Positions 11,501-21,224 of a stretch of 64,000 nt of DNA are shown one piece after another. The translations under genes were made by a program, and so were the position numbers. Source of the DNA: Branchipolynoe longqiensis (Eukaryota > Annelida > Polychaeta > Phyllodocida > Polynoidae); the NCBI GenBank assembly GCA_030323885.1, contig CM059192.1, positions 67,406,785 to 67,470,784 on the forward strand. Reading direction: 5' to 3'. The notes beneath the pieces were generated by a model, which saw nothing but the letters and a program-made list of their open reading frames with translations, made no database searches and was not told where the DNA came from. Within the stretch, counting starts at the first letter, position 1. Each line of letters begins with the position of its first letter.

Positions 11501-14500
11501 TTATAAACCTCTCAGGGCTTTACCCACTAGGCTTACCTGCATGTATGAGCAATGGATCCTCATGGTGCCCAAGCTACCTGACCATAGAACCCAGCAGGAG
11601 GCCTAGATCCTATTACTTAATAGCCGTTATATTTTCATAATATTTATTTAAACTATTGTTATCTCGCACATATACCGTGAATAGTCATTCAATTATGATC
11701 ATTCTGATTCAAGGTGCATAGTCCGATGATGCATAAAATTTTCCAAACCAAAACAATTATGTAGATTTGATTCTACGCATCTAACTTAGAAACTGATGCA
11801 CGTATTAAGCATTTGTCACCACATAGAAGGGAATAATAAGGCAATTTAATAGCAGCTGCTACCAGTTACTGCAGAAGCCCATGGCGCGCTTACAAAATCT
11901 AATTTGACATATTTATACTTCAAATATCTCAAAAGTTAGTCATTTAAAATAAGTTACTTCAAACAAAAATAAAGTGGGTAATAACGATCGAATTAATGTT
12001 TTTATCTCAGAAAAATGACAGAAACTCAAAATCCTTGGACTATGCAACTTTAAGCAAAATTATGTTGGTCATGTTTGTGCCCCTCTAAAAATGGTGTCTT
12101 GTCAGATGCTAATGCTCCCAAAATAAACCTGTGGTGTTCTCTGGGCGGAATGTTTAGAGTGTCTGACCTTTTTCTAGGTCAGACTCCTAATCTGAAGGTT
12201 GGTGGTTCGATTCCCTGTGCCCCGACCGTTGCCAATTTTGATTTCCACTGCTGTGGATAACTTACAGTGTCATCACAGTCAGAGTAAGAGTAGAAAGTGA
12301 AATGCTGGCAGCCTCCCCCCCTTCCTGGAACTCTTTTCACACAATATCAAGGAGGAGCATAGCCAGCGGAGAGGAGTCTATATGGTGTGGGAGCTTAAAA
12401 ATCACTTGGGTCGGGAAAAGTGTAGGCTCAGGCTTTCTATCGACAAACTGTCTAATGGTGAAAACAAGTCTATTCAGACTTATCCATGATAGGCAGTACA
12501 ATCTTCAAGAAAAAACCTTATGTTTTTGTTTTTTTTGTTACAGCCCTGCAAACCTGAGACAGCTGAGGTGATGCACTGCCCCCTGCTGGACATGTCCGAG
12601 TTGCTCTTCGCTCCTGGTATACGCCGTAAGCGGAGTGAGCCAGCGGAAAACACGGTAATTCACACGGAGCTTGACCTCAGATGTTTCTAGGACGTAAAAC
12701 AACAACAAACAAATGCAAGAGGTCTGGACATTTAACATTGAAAGCAGTGGACGATTTCCTGCCACAAAAACACAAGGAAAACACACAAAGCACACAGACA
12801 AAAACCAACAAACAAAAACAGGAAACACAGCAAACAAAAATAAACAAAAAACACAGCAGAGATGATTAAAAAGACTATTAATAATAAACTGCGTAATCCG
12901 ATGACAGCATCACATTTTGTAAACCAAAACACTTAGCTAGAATTGATCGTACAAGCTACCAGTGGTACTGGTACACATGTGAAACATGTATTGCTGTTAA
13001 ATGGCTAAGGAAGAATATTAAATCAATTTAATCAAATATGTTACTGCTGATGGTTATATCATGTCCAGCATGTTGATGCGCATGCCAAAGTTATTTAGCA
13101 TATTTTCACTTCAAATATCTTCAGAGTTAACGCTTTAAAATAAAAGTTATTCTAAGCTGAAGTCAAATAGATTATAAATATAATGTCTACATCATTGCAC
13201 TACTCCTTGCCCTCTCCTAATAATGCGGAGCATCAGGCAACATAGCGACAACTATAACATTTTTAAGTTCTTATTTTGACTCGGCCACAGATCAATCGCA
13301 TGACCTCCTATATGGAAACCTCAAACCTGAGCGCCCTACTCATTTGGCTATCCCACCTGGTTTTAACCACCATGTTTGTTTGTCCTTCTGTCACTCAGAC
13401 GAGCAGGACTTAGCTCCGGCGGTAGAGTGTCCACCTTTGAAGGTATGGGTCATCCTATCGATCCTGCTCAGTGGACCCATTTGCAGTTTGGGCTATTTTC
13501 AGTTCCAACCAGTGGGCCACAACTGGTTCATCAAAGGCTGTAGTTTGTGCTGTCCTGTCCTGTCTGTGGGGAAAGTGCATATAAAATACCCCTTGCTGCT
13601 TATCGGAAAGAATAGCCTATATGGTGGCAGCAGGTTTCCTCTAAATTAATATGTCAGAATGACCATATGTTTGACGTCCAATAGCCGATGATCCAAACAT
13701 TTTAATGTGCTCTAGCGGTATCATTAAATAAAACAAGCTTTACTTTTCCTGGCACCCAGCCGTCCTTCCCACTGCAGTTTCACGCCGGGTTCGCGCTGGA
13801 CGGCGTGACCTACTTCCGGAACCTGTCTGAAGTACTTCCGGAATATGGCCGCTTCGTCCTTCAGTCTGACCCAGAGGTCACCGTCTTCAAGGACAGTCCC
13901 AAGGTCATCAGTCTGCAGCAGAGGACACTAGAAATAAAGGTGCGCATTGTGAACTGGATATATTTTAAATCGGGTCATGGTGCCGGCGGCAGGGTCTACC
14001 AGTGGGGAAGCACTATAAAGCCACCATGAGTGGGCACTGTCAAGTCTGGACCACCGATAACACATTATCTATGAAATGTCCAGTAACCTAGTCCTTTCAT
14101 AAGTGTCTTTTGACGCATAATTGATTGTAAGCTTTTGCATTCTGTGTAAAAGTGATGTCTGAATAATAATAATACAACATAATAACCATTGAACACTTCT
14201 CACCGTCAATATTATTATCACCTTTTTTGCCAATGTGACTTTTTTGTTGGTTTCTTTTGTTGGTAGATTAGTTGATTAAGCAGGGGAAATTTCAATCGTG
14301 GACGATAGGTCTTCCTCATTCCACTGCTCCTTGCCCTATCCTAATAATGCCGAGTGCCAGGCCAGGAAGTGACAAGTATCACTTTTTAAGTCATTATGTA
14401 ATATTTTTGGTTGCACGGCCATCAGAGCCCCAGAGATACCACAAACTCTTCCCAGATGCGTTCTGACACATGTCTGTCAGTTCCCACCTGATATCCCTCT

Positions 14501-17500
14501 CCAACACACTGATCTGTAATATATCTACTGGATCTCTCATAAGGAAGAAAGGGAAGACAAGTCACGCAAGATTGACAGTGAAGAAGTTGTGCTTTATTGG
14601 CATCAACTCCTGTTCACCTCTAGTGACCTATCACCCTGACCCCTTACCTTCTGTCCACACAGAGCCTCATTACTCTCTTTAGTATGTATATGAATCAGTG
14701 CCTACAACCCATTGAAACGGAGTCCCATGGTTGTTGCACACAGCTCAGTTGGTATATGAAAGGTGGAACATCAGACAGAGTGTCTGGGTTCCTGCCCAAG
14801 AGAAGAGTGTGTCTCACTCAAGAGTGAGGAGTAGAGTGTGTTCACTTCAAGAGTCCACCCAGAAGTGTCCAGTAGTGCCTGTAGCAGCATATAGATCAGA
14901 GTGTCTAGAATAATCAATATCAAAATGAGGCTTGTGTGGTCAGGTGGGGCAAAGGGGTGCAGGTGACTGGGCCTCCCACAGCCAGCCAATCAGGCACCCT
15001 CCACAGCCTGGGTGGGGACGCCCCCAATATTGGTAGCTGCCACTCAACCCAGCTGTAGGTGGTGTCCATAATGTATGTAGATGAGGCTGGTGTGCTTGCT
15101 CATCGGCCCTGTGGTAACAGGTAGTTGCAGACAGTTACAATAAATATATATTTATATATTAAAAATGTTCTTCTCCTCCACTTGCACCCTTACTGGTGCA
15201 TAGAGGGAACATTTCACCAAACATTAACTGTCTCTTATATAGGAACATCTCGTCATAATCTCGGGCACTATGTATTAACATATATTTCACCTAGCCTAAT
15301 ATGTCACACAGTGAGTGTGGCACTCATTGCTTTTCTATTACATAACCTTGGTCCCCACTCCGTCACCCGAGGATAATAATGCCTCTGCCAATATATAATT
15401 CCGAACCGAAAATCCGTATATTTTTACAATTAGTTTGACTCGACCATGGTTCGAACACATGATCCCATGATCTACCAGAACAGAAGACGAATGCTCAACT
15501 CATTCAGCCATCCCGTCTGGTTGTGAATTTTCTCTATTTTTTTAGTGGTCCAGGGGTTGTTTCCTTCGTTAAAAATACATGTTTTGCTGATGTGTGTCAT
15601 TTATTTTATTACTGGTAGGTGGCAGCACCTTGTGTCCACCACCATCCACAGTGACTTAATTATGTCACCGTGATCAGATGTTCTGTTCGTTCTTACGGCT
15701 TTTGCATTCTGTGTAAAGTATGGCGTCACCTACTTCCGGAACCTGTCTGAAGTACTTCAGGAATTTCTTACCGCCATTCAGTGATGATGTATTGTGCATA
15801 ACGAGGTTTATTATTCAGGGTGAGAAGCTCGCCTCGGCTCTGACGGCCGCTGACTACAGAGTCGACGTAGGCAAGTGTTCCGCTGCCGTGACGTCATTGA
15901 CGAACGACACCCTCAGTGTCACACTCTGTCAGGACTTTACAAAGGACGTGCGTCACAACGTCACAGTAAGTAGGCGTCTAGAGGGGAGGGGGAGGGGGGA
16001 AGGGAGGAGAGGGGAGAAGGAGGGGGAGGGAGGGGGAGGAAGGGGATGGGGCGGGGGAGGGAGGGAGGGAGGTGGAATGGGACGGGGAAGGGGACAGGGA
16101 AGGGGAGAGGGAGAGCAGGGGAGGGAGGAGGGGAAAGTGGGAGGGGAGGAGGACGGGGAGGGGATTCAACCCTTCTGGTTCAAATATTGGCTGAGTCAGA
16201 CAGATGACTTTAAAATGTATGCTTGTCGCTACCTAGTCTGCTAGAATAGGGCAAGGAGCAGTGGAATGAGGAAGACTAATTGTCCGTGATTGAAATTTCC
16301 GCTGCTCAATCAACTAATGTACTAACTTTACTTTGCTGTTCTACGTATAATATTTCTGGATTTCCGGCCGTCTGAGCACCAGATAATACCATAAAACTCT
16401 TCCCAGATGCGTTCTGACAACTGTCTGTCAGTTCACATCTGATGCCCCTCTCAAACAAACTCATAGGGAAGAAAGGGAAGACAAGTCATGAAAGATTGAC
16501 AGTGAAGAAGTTGTGCTTTATTGGCATCAACTCCTGTTCACCTACTAGTGACCTATCATGCTGACCCCCTTACATTCTGTCCACACCAAGCCTCATTACT
16601 CTAGTTAGGATGTATCAGAATCAGTGCCTACAGCCCATTGAACCGGAGTCCCATGGTTGTTGCACACAGCTCAGTTTGTATATATGAAAGGTGGTAGCAT
16701 CAGACAGAGTGTCTGGGTACCTGCCCAAGAGAGAGAGTGTGTTTCACTCAAGAGTCAGGAGTAGAGTGTTGCTGCCCTAGAATAATCAATATCAAAGTGA
16801 GGCTAGTGTGGTCAGGTGGGGCATGGGGGTGCAGGGGACTGGACCTCCCACAGCCAGCCAATCAGGCACCCTCTACAGCCTGGGAGGCGATGCCCCCCCC
16901 CATGGGCAGCGGTCACCCAACCCAGCTGCAGGTGGTGTACATAATGTATGCAGTCTGGCTGGTGTGCTGGCCCATCAGCCCTGTGGTAACAGGTAGTTGC
17001 AGACATTTCCAATAAATATATATATATATTAAAAATATCATTTTCCTCCACTTGCATCCTTTCTGGTGCATAGAGGGAACATTTCACCAAACATTAACTG
17101 TCTCATATATAGGAACATCTCATCATAATCTCGGGCACTATGTATTAACATATATCTCCCCTAGTCTAATATGTCACAAAGCGAGTGGGCACCCATTGCT
17201 TTTCTTATTACATAACCTTGGTCCCGACTCCGTCGCCCGAGGATAATAATGCCCTCTGCAATATATAATTCCAAATCGAAAATCTGTATATTTTTACACA
17301 ATGCCCACCAACCCTCTGCGCAGGTGAGAATGGCTGGCCTCCATGTGTACGTCGGGGACGTTATGCTGGTGGCGCCATCACCGGCAGTGGCGGGGTCGCG
17401 AACTTCTGAGGCTCTGCGGATCGTCATACCCCTCCTGGTGGCAACTGCTGCAATTATTCTCCTGATCATCATTGTCACCACAGTCTATCTCTACAGGAAT

Positions 17501-20500
17501 CGAGGGGAGAAGGTAGGCTTCTTGTGTGGTTTTTTTTGTGTTTTTTTAAAACATATTTTGAAGTTGCATAATCTCATTGTTTTGAGTCTCTGCCATTTAA
17601 ATCTATAATATATATATTTTTTCTATGAAAACATCCTCTGGTGTGACTGACACTGGTCTACATCCGGTGCAGGCGAGGAGACTGCAGGTGGCGCCACTGG
17701 TACAGTGTTGGGTCATATGGAGTATAATAATAATGATAATAATTCCCTTAAGTATCTTTATACTCGCATAATTCGTTATACATCACATATATTTGAAAAA
17801 TATATATAATTTATAATATATATATATAGAGAGAGAAAATCCGAACGATTCAAATACATAAATAAACACCCTAATTAAATACTGCAGTAAATAACCATTA
17901 TTTGCAATGGAAATAGTACTAAATCAGAATAGAAAATTAGAATATCAAATTGAAATATTAAATTGAAATGCATAATGATTGTTTTCTGATCAATGATAAT
18001 GTGACTGAGAAACATATCACATTGTGATGCTAGTGGCACCATACCTCAATAGCTCCACACTATAACGCTGCCAGAAGTGCGCTCTGTCAGAAATTGATAC
18101 CTTAACATGTTGCTAGGAGTAGCAGCAAAACCCCAATCAGTCACTCAACCAACTAGCATAATTTCCTCTTCTTGGATTCTTCCTGTTTAGAACATGGACT
18201 ACAGTCCTGACTCGTCGATGATGGCCATGGCGGTGCAGAATGGTCACGTGGTCGACCCGCGTCTTCCTCCCCTTCCGGTTAACTCTATATTTGGACCCGA
18301 ACGAGTCACAGGTAAGGTGGCTATTCTTAACGCTTTGATTCTCGATTTGTTTTCACTGAATGAACATAGAAGGTTGTAGGTAGTTTCTAAGTAGCTGTGT
18401 GACTGTATTTATACACAAATGTCCGTATGTACATTTATAAATCGTATTGAAATAGTTCATAGCAATTTGTGCACAATCTTCAGGATGCACCTATGTTTCT
18501 CTGAACTGCTTTAGCGCAATTATCTCTAATTCTATTTACTATATTTACACATACATCATGTATATATGCCACTACGTACATACAGGTATGTCTGCCACTA
18601 AGTATGTGTATGTACTAAGTATGTGTACATGCATATATATGCACATTTAATTAGTTACCAAGAGCCTCGCTAGATTTGGATTGAAGTGTTGCTATTGCAT
18701 AGACTATAGAAACACCATATGGTGAAAGAAGCCATTTGGTTGCACTGCATGACTTTGACGTAGCTATCTATATACGACGGGTTCTGTATACACTGTGCGT
18801 CAACTATTATATTAAGATGTATGACTCATTGAAGGTCCGTACATATAATATATAATATTAATATATGATGTGTGATATATGATGTGTGGTATATGATGCA
18901 TATTATATGATATGTGATATATAATATATAATATATCACATATCATATAGCATATAGCATATAGCATATAGCATATAGCATATAGCATATAGCATATAGC
19001 ATATAGCATATAGCATAGACTGAGGGGCCTACACTCTTCCTGGTTATACCTAATATGAGTTAATAGTTTTTTCTGTGCCACACTGATTCCAGCCCAAAGC
19101 CATCCCATAATTTCATAGTTAGATACTGGTAGACTGAATAATCATTTGGATGGTGGGGGTTTCCCTTAAGTGGGGGCTTCCCTTAGGTGAGAGGTTTGCC
19201 TTAGGTGGGGGTTTGCCTTAGGTGAGGGGTTTCCTTAAGTGGGGGCTTCCCTTAGGTGAGGGGTTTGCCTTAGGGGGGGCGGGGAGGGGGTTCCCTTAGG
19301 TGAGGGTTTCCTTAGTGGGGGTTTGCCTTAGGTGAGGGGTTTGCCTTAGGTGGGGGTTTGCCTTAGGTGAGGAGGTGAGGGGTTTCCTTAAGTGGGGGTT
19401 TCCCTTAGGTGAGTGTTTTCCTTAAGTGGGGGCTTCCCTTATGTGAGGGGTTTGCCTTAGGTGGGGGTTTCCCTTAGGTGAGGGTTTTCCTTAAGTGGGG
19501 GTTTCCCTTAGGTGAGGGGTTTGCCTTAGGTGGGGGTTTGCCTTAGGTGAGGGGTTTCCTTAAGTGGGGGTTTCGCTTAGGTGAGGGATTTGCCTTAGGT
19601 GAGGGTTTTCCCTAAGTGGGGTTTTCCCTTAGGTGAGGGATTTTCCTTAGGCGAGGGTTTTCCTTAGTGGAGGTTTCCCTAAGTGGGTGCTTCCCTTCGG
19701 TGAGGGATTTCCCTAAGTGAGGGTTTCCCTTAGGTGAGGTTTTTCCTTAAGTGGAGGTTTCCATTAGGTGAGGGTTTTCCCTAAGTGGGGGTTTCCCTTA
19801 GGTGAGGGATTTCCCTTAGGTGAGGGGTTTCCCTTAGGTGAGGGATTTCCCTTCGGTGAGGGTTTTCCCTAAGTGGGGGTTTCCCTTAGGAATCTTAAAA
19901 CTCACTACGTTTGACAGATAGCGATGTGACATACGTAATGTAGCAATGGCGTGTTCCATTTGGCTTCAATGGTGTGTAAGTACATATTATTTTACTTACC
20001 TTTACATTGAATATCTCCAAGGTTTGCCAATTATCATTTAAAACCATTTGCTCTGACACGACGAGGAGTATCTCATAATGACCACCTTAAGGTTGCATAG
20101 TCCGATGGTTTTGAGTTTCTGACATTTTATGAGATAAGTACATTAGGTTATAGTTATAATGTACCTTACTTTAGCTTGCAGTAACTTTTATTTTAAGTGG
20201 CTAACTTATTTTAGATATTTGAAGCGCAACCATGCAAAATAAATTTTGGAAAGCTTGCCAAAACTCTGACACCACAGGCGTCTGCAGTAACATGTTTGAT
20301 TCAATCGCCTCACTATTTATGCCCTTGTCTGTGGCAACAAGCGCTTTACAAGTGCATCAGTATCTAAGTTACACATGTAGAATAACATTTAGATAATTGC
20401 TTTGGTTTTGAAAATTTGATGTTTCCATCGGATTATGCAGCTTTAATATAGTCATCAAAACCAGCAAACAAATTTTAAAGACTTTACTGCAATGTGTGCT

Positions 20501-21167
20501 GTCTGAGTTGGACATTAGCGGCTCCTCGTCCTCATCGTCCAAGTCCTACAATATATTATTCCCTCATTGTTCTTCTGCCTTTATGCATTAACTCTCCATT
20601 TGCAGTCATGCCAGGCATCCAAGGATTTACGACAGTTAGAAGTAAAAGAGGTAGGATCTACTCACTTATTTTATTTAACCTACATTTATGCACTTTCTTT
20701 GCTCTTTTCAAATGTAACAACTTCTCCTCTCTTTTGTAGTTCTTAATAAATGTTGTTTTTCCCTATTACTGTGCTAATAAAATTATGTCTTGTAAATCAA
20801 TTATAGAATGGAAATAAATGATTGTTAAATATTGGATCTGCTATTTTGTTGGATCCTCATTCGCACCTGTATCCATACCCATACTCCCCCCTAATAATTA
20901 GTACATGACAGAGACTTATCAGCAGTTTTTTCAATCATAATAACTCATTTATGCATTTTGTGTTGTTGTTTAAAGTTGTAGTGCAATGATAATGTAATGG
21001 CCCACGGCCCTCCGACTCCCACTCTCACGGTCACTCACGGAAGAACACCAAGATTCAATTAGAGGACGCTTCAACTTGGTTTATTGAACCATCTGCTCTC
21101 CGCGGCGTCAGTGGTTGTCTGACCCGCCCCCTGACTCGCCAGATCCCACATCGACTCTATAGTGTGT

Positions 21168-21224
<57 letters not shown>

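Noticed and set aside
12180..12240. tRNA-Arg-like sequence with a CCT anticodon loop
   Set aside because: The anticodon arm is perfect, but D and acceptor arms are not, and the SINE B body follows.
17561..17610. Fragment ttgcataatctcattgtttt as another 350-bp MITE copy
   Set aside because: Only about 35 bp of weak match, too short to annotate.
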